Shown here one piece after another: positions 33,497-46,002 of a stretch of 64,000 bases of DNA (position 1 is the stretch's first letter; each line of letters opens with the position of its first letter). Under the pieces are notes generated by a model. It did not search any database and was not told the DNA's origin. It worked only from the letters and a program-made list of their open reading frames with translations. The stretch covers positions 28,718,001-28,782,000 of the forward strand of contig NC_084927.1 of the NCBI RefSeq assembly GCF_958298935.1, given 5' to 3'. Both the position numbers and the translations under genes were made by a program. The DNA is from Phragmites australis. Lineage: Eukaryota > Streptophyta > Magnoliopsida > Poales > Poaceae.

Positions 33497-34563
33497 ATGA
33501 CTGAGGAGCTGAAGCGGGACTACGACATCGGCGAGGAGATCGGCCGCGGCCGCTTCGGCGTCGTCCACCGTTGCGTCTCCCGCGCCACGGGGGAGGCTTT
33601 CGCCGTCAAGTCCGTCGACCGCGCGCGCCTCTCCGACGAGCTGGACCGCGCGCTGGCCGAGCTGGAGCCCAAGCTGGCGCAGCTCGCCGCCGCGGGGAAC
33701 CCCGGCGTCGTCCAGGTGCGTGCCGTATACGAGGACGACGCCTGGACGCACACCGTCATGGACCTCTGCGCGGGGCCCGACCTGCTCGATTGGGTCCGCC
33801 TCCGCTGCGGGGAACCCGTCCCGGAGCCCGACGCGGCCGCCGTCGTCGCGCAGCTCGCCGAGGCGCTCGCGCTCTGCCACCGCCGCGGCGTCGCGCACCG
33901 CGACGTCAAGCCGGACAACGTCCTCCTCGACGCGGACAAATCCGGGGGCGGCGAGGGCGCCCTGCGCGTGCGGCTCGCGGACTTCGGGTCCGCCGCGTGG
34001 GTCGGCGGCGGGCGGCGTGCCGAGGGGCTCGTTGGCACGCCGCACTACGTGGCGCCCGAGGTGGTGGCGGGGGGCGAGTACGGGGAAGAGGTGGACGTGT
34101 GGAGCGCCGGGGTGGTCATGTACCTGCTGCTCTCCGGCGGCGCGCTCCCGTTCGGCGGCGAGACGGCCGCCGAGGTGTTCGCTGCCGTGCGGCGGGGAAA
34201 CCCGAGGTTCCCGCCCAGGCTGTTCGCCGGGGTGTCGCCGTCGGCCAAGGACCTGTTGAGGCGGATGATGTGCCGCGACGTTTCTAGAAGGTTCTCCGCC
34301 GAGCAAGTCCTCAGTAAGCACTATACCACTACGTATTCACATTACAATATCAGATTCCTTCACACGATTTGTTTAGATTAGTGGATCATTTTCAATCTCG
34401 ATTCATTGCTGCATTTAGAATATTTCTATTGCTCAAAATAGTCAAGCATAATCCAATTGCTTATCTGCTTTCCAACAACTTATCTAATTTTGGACTAAAA
34501 AATGCAGGGCACCAGTGGATCCAGAGCGGAGGTGGAGCCCGAGAAGTGGTGCACCCAACCTGA
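33497..34563 (+). CDS. PPCK: Phosphoenolpyruvate carboxylase kinase, 2 exons
   Basis: Exon 1 33497-34313 and exon 2 34508-34563 join in frame across a GT-AG intron (194 bp) to give 290 residues, the usual size of PEPC kinases. The protein is a bare Ser/Thr kinase domain of the calcium-dependent-kinase group: glycine loop GRGRFGVVH, AVKSVD lysine, AHRDVKPDNVLLD catalytic loop, DFGS, GTPHYVAPE, and DVWSAGVVMYLLLSGGALPF. It has no EF hands, autoinhibitory or other extra domain, which separates it from CDPKs. The short terminal exon encoding HQWIQSGGG is at the position where known PPCK genes carry their intron. PPCK phosphorylates the N-terminal serine of PEPC in the cytosol, relieving malate inhibition; activity is controlled mainly by transcription (light, clock or metabolites). 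Strong GC richness in exon 1 is typical of grass genes. No lesion seen. Which PPCK paralogue this is cannot be said. Confidence 0.93.
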
Positions 34564-36491
34564 GTCCATGTCGAACCAGACCAGACCCGAATCGTGTGTT
34601 ACCGTATAGATACGTTGTGGAAGTCCCTGACGAGCTTTGTGCATACGCTACGCGACCGCGGCGAGGAGTGGAGAGCATCGATCGCTGCACCCGGGTACGA
34701 TGACCTGGGAGGCCCTCTGGTTGTCGTCTTTTCTCTTTTCTTTTAGTGCCTTTCTTTGGCCGCCTCTTGCTTGGGAGAAGAAGCAGCTTTAAAATGTAAC
34801 GAGATGATGTACGTCTAACCAACCCTGCATGTGTACAATTGAATAAGAAGAGTTGGAGTGGTAGCTCTGAGCTTTCTCTAAATTTGCGTCGGTCGTGCGT
34901 CGCTACGAGGCTGATTGGTTGTTTACGTATTTGTAAAACGTATTTGGTTACGTATTTATGTTTTTAGTTTAGTTTTATGAATGCAAATATATGTTTTTAA
35001 TTTAGATTGTTTATGCATATGGGTCTAACTTGTATCACTATTATACTGCAGTCCTCTAGGCTGTTTTAAATTAATCAACCAACATAAACTCAGCTAGTTT
35101 TTATTTTCAATAAATATAACTTCGTTTAATCTCCGTATAGTAACCAATCGCACTTAGCTGTTTGGAAATGCCAAGACTGAGGAACGAGATTTGGTGAACC
35201 ACATAGGCCGGAGCTACTTATCCGTAGGTAACGCTTTCAGGCCATCCGTTTCGTTCCGCTTGGGGACTGCACTGCGTTTTCGATTTTCAAAGGCATCAAC
35301 TGACGCTTGAGATCGTATGTTACCAAGTATAGGTAGCAGTGATTAGCTTCATTTTCGTATATGGAACTGACGCTGCGGAATTAACCATGGTTTATCGACA
35401 GCGACCGTCGACGCTCAAGCGGGAGAATCAAAAGCACATCGCTTTTTCTACTGCACACATTTGGTTCCAGTTCCTTTTCGAATTTCCATAAGCAAAGCAA
35501 CGCAGAGAAAGGAATCGATAAGGAGGCATTTCCCCCTCGCGCTTCGCGTGCCTTATCACCTACCCTCTTCTTCCTCTAGAGGACAGGAGGAATCGTGAGA
35601 CGTGCCTGCCGTGGGTTTCGATTCTCGCCGTGCACCCTACCGCACCACAAGGGCATATCCTCGGTTTATCCTCCTCCTCGGGCGCAGCTGCTCTGCTTTG
35701 TTCTCGGTTTCAATCCTTTACTTGCTTTGCAAGCGACCCATGGAATCCGCGCAAGAGATTTGGTAGGAGGTGGAGGCGGAGGCGATTCCCTCCTTCGTCG
35801 CCCCACGATTTTGACTGTAGTGCATGCCGCGTGCATCGAGTGGCTTGTGTTGGCATTTTCTCAAAGACCTGATAGGTTCGTGCTCTTATTGGCTGGCGTT
35901 TCTCAAAGACCTCGTAGGTTCGAGCTCTTATTGGCTTCTTTTTTCTCTGTCGAATACAGGAACGGGATTTGATAATTAATAATTAAAAAATTATTAAAAA
36001 TACGATATATTCTGATAATGGAGTATCATCATATACATATATGTTACACATATAATGGTATAATCGTGATAATGGTATGTTTAATAATTGTAGATTAATT
36101 ATATTTCAAAATAGTTTATCGTGTTTCACATCGAAACTATTCTTGAATTAGGGAAAAAAGACATCTAGACAACACAACCCGAGAAGATTATGCTACAGAC
36201 TTGAAATGGATGGTGTTTTAGGTTCAGGGTTCGACGGGGACAATCTTATTTTTCTGGCCCATAATGAAACCACCGGTCGATTTGAATTTTCTAAATTCCC
36301 TTCTAAAATGGAATCCAAAAAAGAACTTTTTGGATCAAATAAAAAAATGATATACAACTGGTAAGTATAATATGCCTCTTCAACTTAGACTATATAGGGA
36401 GAATGATGTGTAAGTTAAGGAGGACAAGCGAAAGAGAGGCTATAAGAGCCAAACAGAAGCAATATGAGATCGAATAGAAGCAGAAACAATA
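34564..36491. other. Downstream region of PPCK, with MITE-like and 5'-UTR-like sequence
   Basis: 34564-34860 is probably the PPCK 3' UTR (AATAAG near 34843). About 34909-35155 has opposed GATTGGTT/AACCAATC ends and may be a MITE, but no clean target duplication was found. 35570-35960 is GC-richer and resembles an untranslated leader; it contains a ~40-bp direct repeat (about 35860-35900 and 35900-35940, sharing TTCTCAAAGACCT and GCTCTTATTGGCT). I could not assign a gene to it. The rest is AT-rich with nothing seen. Confidence 0.4.
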
Positions 36492-36750
36492 CACTATCTC
36501 TATTCTCAAATAGATGTCGTCCTAGAATACGTGCAGTCAAACTTTAGAAACTTTGACCACTAATATACACAAAATTATTAGGATTTGGTATATGAAAATG
36601 ATAGTAATAAATTTGTCATGAAAAATACTTTGACATCATCTAATTTTTATCAACTTTTACCAAGAGATAATTATCAAAAGTAATGGTCAAACATGTTTGT
36701 TGGAGACCGTATCGATATCCTAAATGATAAGTAAAAGAGAACGGAGGTAG
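36492..36750. mobile_element. Stowaway-like MITE
   Basis: Right end reads, in reverse complement, CTACCTCCGTTCTCTTTTAC, close to the CTCCCTCCGT Stowaway consensus; the left end CACTATCTCTATTCTCAAAT is a weaker match. TA flanks both ends (36490-36491 and 36751-36752). 259 bp, AT-rich, no coding capacity. Confidence 0.6.
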
Positions 36751-36860
36751 TATTAAGATCCGTAGTAGACTAAAGCCACTACTAGATTCATCTGACAAGA
36801 GCTTTACGATCTAACCATCCATAATGCCAGATAACTCGTCCATATTCATAGAATTAGATA

Positions 36861-38997
36861 GGAATAAATCTACATTTTTTTTCAAAGGGAAGGCCTACAC
36901 CCCTCAGCCACAAAGGGACTAAGGGGTGCCTCTGGGGGTGGGATCTGAGGATCGAAACCAGATCTCCTACCTGGGAACAGCCTCCAGAAACCACTCGATT
37001 CAGCTGCCCCCTTAGGAATAAATCTATATACCCCTGAACTATTGAAGTTCATCTATTTAATCCTTTAAACTATAAAATCAGGTATTGAACATCCAAACTA
37101 TTTAAAACTGACTAAATAACCCAGGGTGGTCTTGGAGGGTGGTTTTGTTGTACATGGACATATACGTGGTCGTGACTCAGTTAATAACATGTGTGCCTTC
37201 CTTGTCAGAGAGAGAAGGGTTGTCTTCTTCTTGATTGCGCAGCGGGGAGCATCATGGCTGATCCGACCAAGCTTTTGGCTTTCAGCGTGATCAAGTGGTG
37301 ACGGACAGCGGTGGACCACCTTCTCATGGCAGGCCACATCTCCCGCGTCACGTCTCGCCGAAGATGTGGATTGATGAACGGTAGCATGGTGGCCGCAATG
37401 GGAGGGCAAGTAGAAATATGTTATCATTTATTTAAGATAAGTTATTATTAATAATATTTATATTAAGTTAAGTTTGATTCTTCTGAACATGTATATGTAT
37501 TACAATTGATGATTATAATTATGACTAATTAGATATGTATGCTTGTCTTATCATGTGTAGGTGATGGATGCATCTTGATGGTTAACGTCAGGATGATCGA
37601 GGCTAAGTGGAGTGTTTGGTGCCGTGCGATCAAGGAGGCCAGATAAAGTCAAAAGTAATCATAACTGTACATATAGAGATCAAACAAAGCGTGAGAAGAC
37701 GGATGAAGACAACGTGTTAACAAAGTCAAGCAAAAATAATATCGGTGTAAGTGACGAAGTGGCCCGATGGATCGGAAGTATGAGAGACTTACCGACTGTC
37801 GAGATCGTATGACAGAGTATACGTGTGGATATTTGGTGGCTTGCTTAAGATGTAAGCAAGTGACGGTGAGTCATGCTTTGAGCAGCGTGTGAGGTAGTTT
37901 CGCAGGTTGGTCTTAAAACTGCGGGAAAGTGTGAAGTACATGTGACATCATTGTGAAACTTGCATGAAAATGAAGTTTAAGTCATGAAGGCGCCATTACT
38001 ATTTGATGGAAGAGAAAAAGGATGGACGAAAATGTCATCGATGGTTGATAGAGTGTATTGGAAGGGAAAGGTATTTGAGAATAATCTAGAAAACTTAAAG
38101 ACCAAGAAACCTAGGCTATAAATAAAGGGGAGGGTTGGTTGAGCCATTTGAGAGTTTTGTGCTATGGTTTTAGAGAAGAGTGAGAGAATAGCTTAGTCTA
38201 TGTATAGATGAGAGTTTTTTTTTGAGCAAAATATATTGTAATCTGCTGAAAATAGAGTGTTCCTCTGCTTGAAATAAAGTTTATGTTGCCTCTTATGTTT
38301 GTATTCATTTCATTCTAGTTTATCTCTATTGCCTCTCTTATTTCTTTGCGAGTTTTTCAGTTTTTATTGTATTTTTTGTGTTGATTTGAGAGCTGATTTT
38401 TTTCACTATGTTGAAGTGGTTCTTCTTATTGCTAGAGGTATAAAATTCACATTCAAAATTGATCTTAAATTCCCCTGCCTCTGATTCATCAACTTGAAGA
38501 ATTTTTTCACCCGGTGACTATCTCATTGGTTTTAGGTGTTTCTTTCTTATCCCCTCTAGTTGCTATTATTGGTCCTACACAAGCCACACTTCGAGATCCA
38601 TATTTTTATGTCGCTGGTGTCGCGCAATATGAGGGCATGGAGGGAGGTGGGCCAGGAGGGCGTTGATGGTGTCGTCAAGAAAGGGGAGAAGGCCTCAAAA
38701 TGAGCATATTGCTTAGTCTGCCTCGATGTGGTTGTCATTAGTGATAGAGAAATACAGAGAAGTGAAGAGAGTAGAGAGATGAAGAGAGGAAGAGACTGAT
38801 ATGTGGGTCCAAAGTGATGTGGCAGGCTATATAGGCAAGTTTGTCCATGTCAATGCGTCACGTACGCAATACCACCCTCTAAAACCACCTAGACGATATT
38901 TAGTAGGTTTTGAATAGTTCGGGATGTTTAATACCTAGTTTTATAGTTAAGGGTTAAGTCGATGAACCTCAATATTTTAGGTATGTAGATTTATTCC
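36861..38997. mobile_element. Mutator-like element (MULE), non-autonomous, with nested SINE
   Basis: Long terminal inverted repeats begin GGAATAAATCTA at the left and end TAGATTTATTCC at the right. They remain alignable for over 100 bp, both carrying versions of CTATAAAAY-AGGTATT-AACATCC and the GGTGGT-TT-RGAGGGTGGT segment. A perfect 9-bp duplication AATTAGATA flanks the element (36852-36860 and 38998-39006), the MULE hallmark. No transposase was recognised inside; 37200-38870 contains low-complexity transcript-like sequence of unknown origin, possibly captured. A SINE interrupts the left repeat. Confidence 0.82.
36873..37012 (-). mobile_element. tRNA-derived SINE inserted in the MULE terminal repeat
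   Basis: Flanked by a perfect 14-bp target duplication TAGGAATAAATCTA (36859-36872 and 37013-37026). Read on the minus strand it begins GGGGGCAGCTGAATCGAGTGG, has a B-box-like GGTTTCGATCC, and ends in a short A run. Size (140 bp), duplication length and polymerase III-like boxes fit a plant SINE. Confidence 0.78.
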
Positions 38998-39006
38998 AAT
39001 TAGATA

Positions 39007-41624
39007 GAGGCGCATTCCATTATAATTGTTATTTTCTAATACAATTAATAAAGACAACATAAGTATATGATTGTTATTGTAAGGAAGACCTAAATCTATA
39101 TAAAATCGTATCTGATTCAATATACATAGTTAATATACAAATATCTTTATTTTAATTAAATAATTGCATAATTAATTTTACGAAACAACTATGGTAAACA
39201 AACATCGGACGACAGGTCACGTTGGGACTTGTGCGGACAGCACACTGCTCCCTTGTGAGGTGTTGGCGTGTTCTGTTCCTTGCGGCCTCAGCCTCTCTGA
39301 GTCTAGGGCAATCACAACTTGCACTGTACAGTTGGTCGTTAGCAGCTCTGAGATATCTCTAGCGGTACTCTAAAGATTTATTTTTTAATATTCGCTACTT
39401 TATTTTATATTACATTATATTGTTTTTCTTCTCTATTTTAATTCCACAGACATCCATTGTGAACATTGTTACAGGAAACCAAATCTTCCCACAAATTTGC
39501 AGGTCCACGGCTGCTAAAATGCCACACCCGCATCACTGATGTGGCCGGTGAAAACCGGCTCTGCTGGACTCAGCCTGATGTTAGCAAGGAACAGTCTGGC
39601 TGCTGTATACACGACAGAGATCTAAGTACAAATGAATTCTTCGCTGTATGTAGTCCCGGTCTCCCGGATGCCATATGTAGTACTTTCTGCCTCTGAATTC
39701 TTCGTTGTATGTGATTAAAAAACAGCAGGAAATTGAGAAATTGTTCGAGCAATTCTTGTACATGTACAAACATCAGAGGTTATTGCAAGGGAGCCTGTAA
39801 ACAGTGCCATGTACAAATCAATGAATTCATTTTTACTTACCAGCAGGGATCTCTGTCTTACACACAGCAGCCAGATTGTTCCTTGCTAACATCAGAGCTG
39901 CACCATAAAAAAATGTTAGTCAAAAGACCACGGATCTCCACTTATTATGGTACGTTCGTTGTATTCCGTGACAACTACCAAGGCTGCAATTCATATCAAG
40001 GAAGTTAGTTAAGACAAGAATGAATTGATGATGTTTGGATGATCAAACAGACGAATCGATCTGTTCATCTCCGTGGCCACATTTTTCTAACACTTGAGGA
40101 TGGGAAATAAGTATAAATCGATAAACAAATAGAAAACACGAATATCCAACATGCAGTTCAGAACGCTAGAGAGGGGGAGAGGGACAGAGAGCACAGAAAC
40201 GATTTTGGTGTCGGGTTGAATAGACTGTAGCACAGGGGGAGATCGATGCAATCCTGCAACAAAACAGGAGGAAATTAGGAAATGGATAATAATTGACCAC
40301 CAAAACACACTGGTTACAGAAGGGGTGGGTGGGTGGAGGAAATGGATAATAACTAGGCTCATGGTCGAGGATGATACAACGGTCAGATGCAAAGATGACA
40401 ACGGGTCTGCCCTTGTTGAGTTTTGCTGGAACAGATTCGATCTGAAACCCGATTTGTCCGACCCGAAACCTGATCCTGAACTCAATACAGGGGCAAAACC
40501 ACCCCGTCGCCGGCCTCGACGGGACCTGAAACCCAACGAATGACCCGAAACCCGACCGGCTCATCTTCCCCGTGCGGCTCCCTCGCTGTCGGCCCATCGC
40601 CCTCCCTCGTCGCGCCTCCCGCACCGTCACCCTCCCTCGCCGCACCGTCCCGCTTCGACGATCGCGGCACAAAGACTAGCCGGAGCACATCCGCTTCAAT
40701 GGCCACGGCACGAAGGCAACTCGACAACGCGATGGCTGAAGACATCTCAACACTGGCGCAACAACTCGATGGCCGGAATCCATGGTGGAGCCCACAATCG
40801 CATATCAACAAGGGATGTGCGCGACGACAGTGGGCGGCCGGAGCGACGAGCTCCTCCCCGCTGGACTGTTGTGCGAGCTTCCTCGGTGCGCGGACACCCC
40901 GATGTCCGTTGTGTCATCATGGTCGCGATCGCCAGCGATGCGGCGGACCTCCTCGCACTGGCTACTACAGTTCTCGCAGGAGCTCAAAGTGCGGGGATCG
41001 GGCCCGGCTCTGGGCCAGGGCGGGGGGTGTGACCACCTAGGGCTCAAGTCAGGGAGGGGTCCAACCCAAAGATACTCTGTCTCAGGAGTCAGGCCCAAAA
41101 CACAAAACTCACCGCACATCCACGTACGCGCGGCCTGACTCAGTCTGCATCCCGATGGCTCAAGAATCTTATGCACTGTTCGTGAAAACTAATAATTCGT
41201 AGCGTTCGACTCCACCGCATATTGTGAGTAATTTTCTGCTCTTATGTATTCGGTGTTCCTAAATCTACGTTTTTAGGTAGGATACCGTTCCAGTCAAAAG
41301 GTAATTAAACCCGACGATTATCAATCAGCTCTCAATCAAAACACCTGCAGTTTTAAGTCAAAAGCTAAAACTAGGCAATTATGCATGTGTTGTTCTCCAA
41401 CAACCTGAAGTGTCTTCTCTGAACAAGTCGAAGGACTTAGTGGGCCTCTTCATGTAATGTTTTCACTTTATCTTTTTCTTCTTGATAGGAAAACCTTGAG
41501 CACTAGCCAAGGTGTTTGCTAATGTTGAGTTAAATGGTTTTTTTTCTCTGAATTAAAAGTGTTGCAAGTAACTTTGCCAGATGGTTTGATGTTAGCACAT
41601 AAGATTCTTTAGTTCGTTACAGCT
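39007..41624. other. Intergenic region with an inverted repeat and hAT-like sequence
   Basis: 39007-39460 is AT-rich with nothing seen. A 48-bp inverted repeat lies at 39575-39622 and 39848-39895 (separate entry). About 40430-40560 contains repeated ACCCGAAACC-type words often seen in plant hAT elements; 40560-41120 is GC-rich with several overlapping short ORFs but none recognisable. It may be the interior of a decayed hAT element ending with the transposase fragment at 41625. Confidence 0.4.
39575..39895. repeat. Inverted repeat with 48-bp arms
   Basis: Arm 1 at 39575-39622 and arm 2 at 39848-39895 are reverse complements at 43 of 48 positions (core TGTTAGCAAGGAACA). A second short matching stretch lies inside each arm (39623-39639 and 39822-39838). 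The loop is about 225 bp. A transcript could fold into a hairpin; it may equally be an inverted partial duplication. Confidence 0.65.
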
Positions 41625-41858
41625 ATAGATTGCTATCCAAATATCTCTGTTACCTATCAGATATTCTTAATTGTACCCGTGACTTCAGCCTCAGCTGAAA
41701 GAAGTTTCTCAAAATTAAAATTACTGAAAAAACTATTTGAGGTCAACTATGACACAGGAATATTGGATGATTTGGCTATGTGCTACAGTGAGAAAAATGT
41801 CTTGGACAACATTGATCTCGATATTGTTCTTAATGATTTTGCATCAAGAAATATCTGA
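41625..41858 (+). pseudogene. hAT transposase C-terminal dimerisation domain
   Basis: 78 codons open to TGA at 41856: YPNISVTYQIFLIVPVTSAS, AERSFSKLKLLKK, then NVLDNIDLDIVLNDFASRNI. The ASAERSFSKLK block is the hallmark of the hAT C-terminal dimerisation region in zinc-finger-type plant transposases. Nothing upstream continues it, so this is the end of a degraded or spliced-out transposase gene. The domain itself has no lesion. Confidence 0.82.
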
Positions 41859-44316
41859 ATGAGTTGTTTTTATGAAAGACATTGGATGTTTGTGATCTTC
41901 TTTTTTGTGAAGTATTGTCAATAGAGTCGTTGAAGTTTGATTCTTATTTGAGGTAATTATACTAGTTTTATTTTATTGTTTTTTTAGTTTTTTATTATAG
42001 TATCGATATTATTTATTAAAAATTAAGAACATGTTGAAAGTTAACTACTTGGTTTATCATATTAACGATATTCATTTATATCACCGATGAATGATTTATA
42101 AATTATACAAGTAGAAAAAATATTTAACATTAAAGCGCTACAGTACTGAGTTCGTCCTGCGGCCCTCGAAACTGTAGAGCCGGACCTGGCGGGAGCTCGC
42201 GATGGAGCTATTCGCCTATTCGACACGCTGAGGATCCGTAGCTCCACACCCCACCGCCAACCAGCGACGAGCACACGGATCGTGTGCTTTCTCCCAGCCA
42301 ACACGCGACCGTGGGCTGGCCCGGCTGGCTTCCTCGGGAGGGAGGTTGGGTGGGGGCTGGATTGGCTTTTGGTTGTGTCTGGGCTGTCGCGACTCGCCAC
42401 GCCAACAGAAGACTGGGGCAGTGGGCCCATGGAGCGTGACTTGCAGGTTGTGGGTGCTTCCGTGGACTTGTCCTGTGGACCTGGTCACTAGTAGCTGCTC
42501 CAGGCCAAACCCTCGAGTAGGCTGCTTGACGCATGAACCGGGTCCAGGAACAGAGATATACAGAAATGTATTTGAGTGGGTGCGTGCGGTGGACCTGCTG
42601 GCGTCAACAAGCCATTCTGCGCTTCTCGCTCACTCGCTGGCGGACGGGCAGAATGAGTGACGCACGGGTTTTGGGTTTCGTGACACCCGCGAATGAAAAA
42701 ACAGATTCGAACTCAGATCGGGATCAGGTCAGGGCTCCGATCTGATGGCCCTGCGGTGCTGTTTGCACCCGAACCTACTCCTATTGGGTCTCAAACCCAT
42801 GGGGATCCGACCCGACGAGGAAATTGCCATGCTTAGTCAGGTGTTAGGGAATCGAGACGATCTGATGGCATAAATTCTGCAGTGACGTGGACTCGTGAGT
42901 TTTGGAGGTAAACGAACTGTTAGTGGGGATGACATGTATTGATATCATAGATTAGTGGTGCTACTAAGTTGGGACAAGAAGTACATGCAACGATTTGTCG
43001 ATCAAGCATTGATCGATCGACGTCCGCAGGCACATCAAGCCGAGTTGTGCTGCTAAAAATTCCGAGGTGTAATTGATCGTGACAGATGAAAACATGTCGC
43101 GCCTTGTGCTGTCCTTCCCTGGATCGATCTGCCCACGAACCGGACAAGCAGACGCCAGCCACCGCCCACCAGGCGATCGATCAACCGCCTCGAGTCGACG
43201 CGCCAGCATCCTACGTGCAGCTTCAGCCGCGTCTCTTTGGCAGCGTGCCGAACCCCGGATGCACGCGACTGCGACGGCTCGGCACCAGCACGGCGCGCTA
43301 GGGACGGGAGACAACCTCGGTAGCACACGGCCGCGTGACAATTTGCATTGCCGCGCGCCGCCTGGCTGACACCCCCCGTACGCGGCGATCTCTGCGCCCC
43401 GCGCGCCCGTGAATTGGGTGGGGCAATGCGCCTGTTGGGGTCGATGGAACACCGAGCTGGGACTACACGCGCCCGCCCCGCGCGCATGGAAGAAAACCGT
43501 TGCAGCGGCGCCGGCCGCGGGTGTCGATTCCGATGGAAGTCCCCTGCGTTCCCTTCCCGCAGAGCCCACAGGAGCTTACAGTTTTACACGACTCAGGAAG
43601 TCGGAACACGATGCCAACTGGCTTAGGGCCGTTTGGATGGCTGAACACGGAGTGTTTCTCGGCGGTTTCAGCAGAATTTGTAACAAACAAACAGCGTTGG
43701 AGGAGAAACGTTTCCCCGTGAATCGGCCGAAACGCTCCTAGCAAAACAACTAGGCGTGTGAAACGGCCTGAGGCCTGTTTCTCCCGTTTCACGGCCCATT
43801 CCTTCCCAGTTTGCCCCCACCGCCCCCCCCCCCCCCCCCCCCCGCCCGAGCTTTGCTGTGCCCGACTCCCCGCCGCTGCCGTTGCTCCCCGGCCGCGGTA
43901 CCAGCCTCCGCGCGTCGCCCCTCCAGCCACACCTCCGCGCGCTGCTCCTCCGCAATCTATGGAGACCGTATCCGATGGCTGGCGAAGGCGGCGGCGGCAG
44001 GAGGTCAAGCTCGAGGTGGTTGCCGGTCGCCGTCGTCCAGTTCTCGTACTGGACCACATTCACGATCAGCTGCAGCCATGGCAACCAAACAGAGCTCAAA
44101 TGAGAACACCACAAGATAGGCCGATTTAACGATCCGCCGCTTGCTGCTTGGGCTGGGGATTCGCTAATTGGAGAGAGAGAACGATGGTAGACTGCCTTGA
44201 TAGGATAAGGACGAGGATGGTGCAGCGTTCAATGGTGGCTAGGTTAAGTCCATGGACCATAGGTTCCACGTGTAAGATGATCAAGGGGTATTGTTTATGT
44301 GAATGTGTTTTGTTAA
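41859..44316. other. Intergenic region, no gene recognised
   Basis: 41859-42120 is AT-rich. 42120-43620 is GC-rich with many overlapping short ORFs on both strands but no domain I recognise. 43624-43800 starts TTAGGGCCGTTTGG and ends TTTCACGGCCC, reminiscent of a MITE, but flanking duplicates do not agree. A run of 21 C lies at 43823-43843, within a C-rich tract. Confidence 0.4.
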
Positions 44317-44960
44317 GCGTGCGTTTGGTTGGCCGGACAGAGCCATCCGGGAGTTAGCCGTTCTACTTTTATGCTGTTTGGTTGATGGACATAAGCTCAA
44401 TGGGGCTATCCAGTATGAGAATATTCCTTTATTATGTTGGATGGCTCTGTTCGGCGAAATCGGTCATTGAGCTCATTCAAGTTTTCGTCCGTTCGTTTGT
44501 ACGTATGAATTCGTGTTTTTTATTTAACTCTCAATTTTATCTTGAGTACACGAGTGGTCTAAAAATTCTAAATATTTTTTGAGTAAATTAGAGTCCATTA
44601 GCAACTCATTTTAATTAGTATGATCCAAAAATCTTAAATTAATATTTAAGTAAAAATTTTAAAAAAAATTCGTAACTTCTAGCATTTTTTAATACCTCAA
44701 ATAGATTTCTAACAATTAAAAAAATCACTATATTCTTCTTATGTTATGTACTATAAATATGAATGGATCGTCATATTCATTCTAATCTCTACCAACTAAA
44801 CAGAAAATTGGCTCATCCTATCCACTCTTATTCCACTAACTAAACAGAAAGCTAGGTCGTCATATTATCCATCTCAACCAAATAGAAAATTAGATCATCC
44901 TATAAAAAAAATATGAATGATCATATCCCATCTAACTTCGTCCTCAAACCAAACGCACTC
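44317..44960. mobile_element. Harbinger-like MITE
   Basis: Left end GCGTGCGTTTGGTTGG and right end CAAACCAAACGCACTC are inverted matches (GNGTGCGTTTGGTT) and TAA flanks both (44314-44316 and 44961-44963). 644 bp. The interior has several AACTAAACAGAAA/GATCATCCTAT-type repeats and no intact ORF. Confidence 0.65.
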
Positions 44961-44963
44961 TAA

Positions 44964-46002
44964 GTATTTGTCTTTTTTATATCTAGCAAAAAAAAATTTA
45001 ATTTGATCAATTTCTCACTGAAAAAATTTAAATCAGAATAAAGGTAAATTAATCAATTGCACCACCATCATCTCTTTCAAGAACCATAATATTTTTAGTA
45101 GAATTTAGATGCTTACCAAACATGCCCTTAGTTAACTAGGCTGATAACGAGCTGGTCCATACTTCATCGAGTCATGGGCAATCACATTGCATTTTTTTAT
45201 TTTTTAAATAAAAATGCAAATATATATGATATTTTGAAAATTACAAATCTAGACTCATATCGTCCGTTAGAAGCGTGATATGGAGTTGTTACCTGTTGAA
45301 AGTGCGACATGTCAACGTAGCATGCCAACATTGACAAGCATGGCTACCTGTTACCCTTCGGTTGGGAAACATGCATATGTCGCATGTTCACTCATTCATT
45401 GAATGGGGACATGTACTTATAAGTTTTTTTCTTCAAATCCATTAGAATTGATTAAAAAAGAAAATTATGATATATTTATAGAATTGATTGCTTTTTAGAT
45501 ATTTGGCATCGCAATGCTGATGAAAGGGTTGGTTGGAGTCCTTTGTTGTAATGCTGATGGAGGAATAAAATCGGAATAATAAATCGGATATAGGATAGAA
45601 ACATAGTAAAATAACAAATGTGCATAATACATTATACACACAACATAGCCTGTAAGCTAGTCCCTAAAAGCAGAGGGGATGACCTCCTATTCTAAAAAAG
45701 TCACGGCACCCTACGGTCCTATGGTCTCACGTGGACCACTGAGTATGTGAGCAGGTCAGGCAGGACAACTATCCAAAAGGCTAGCCACTGGGAGCTAGAA
45801 TCACGTACTCCTCCTGGGTTTGCTGCATGCCTACAGGAGGAGTGCCACCAAGCTTGGAGGGTCCGATCTCATCCTACGTATGACTTAAGCCAAGGAAGGT
45901 TTAAAAGCCAGCCAAGATATTTGTGGTACTCTCCTTGATGACTTGCTCCATGTACTCCATCGTGTCATGATGCCATTGTAATCCGCGTACTCTACAAGTG
46001 GT
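44964..46002. other. Intergenic region, nothing recognised
   Basis: AT-rich to 45650, then mixed sequence. No gene, repeat boundary or RNA gene could be supported. Confidence 0.4.

Noticed and set aside
33311..34321. A 336-codon minus-strand ORF opposite PPCK
   Set aside because: Shadow of a very GC-rich kinase exon; the peptide has no domain and the plus strand has all kinase motifs.
33497..34563. Calcium-dependent protein kinase
   Set aside because: Kinase domain of that group, but the protein ends right after the domain with no autoinhibitory segment or EF hands; it matches PPCK in size and intron position.
42120..43620. GC-rich ORFs on both strands as host genes
   Set aside because: All are short, overlapping and without domains or consistent splice structure; they look like chance ORFs in GC-rich sequence.
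43626..43798. MITE with GGGCCGT ends
   Set aside because: Terminal match of only about 7 bp and no agreeing target duplicate.
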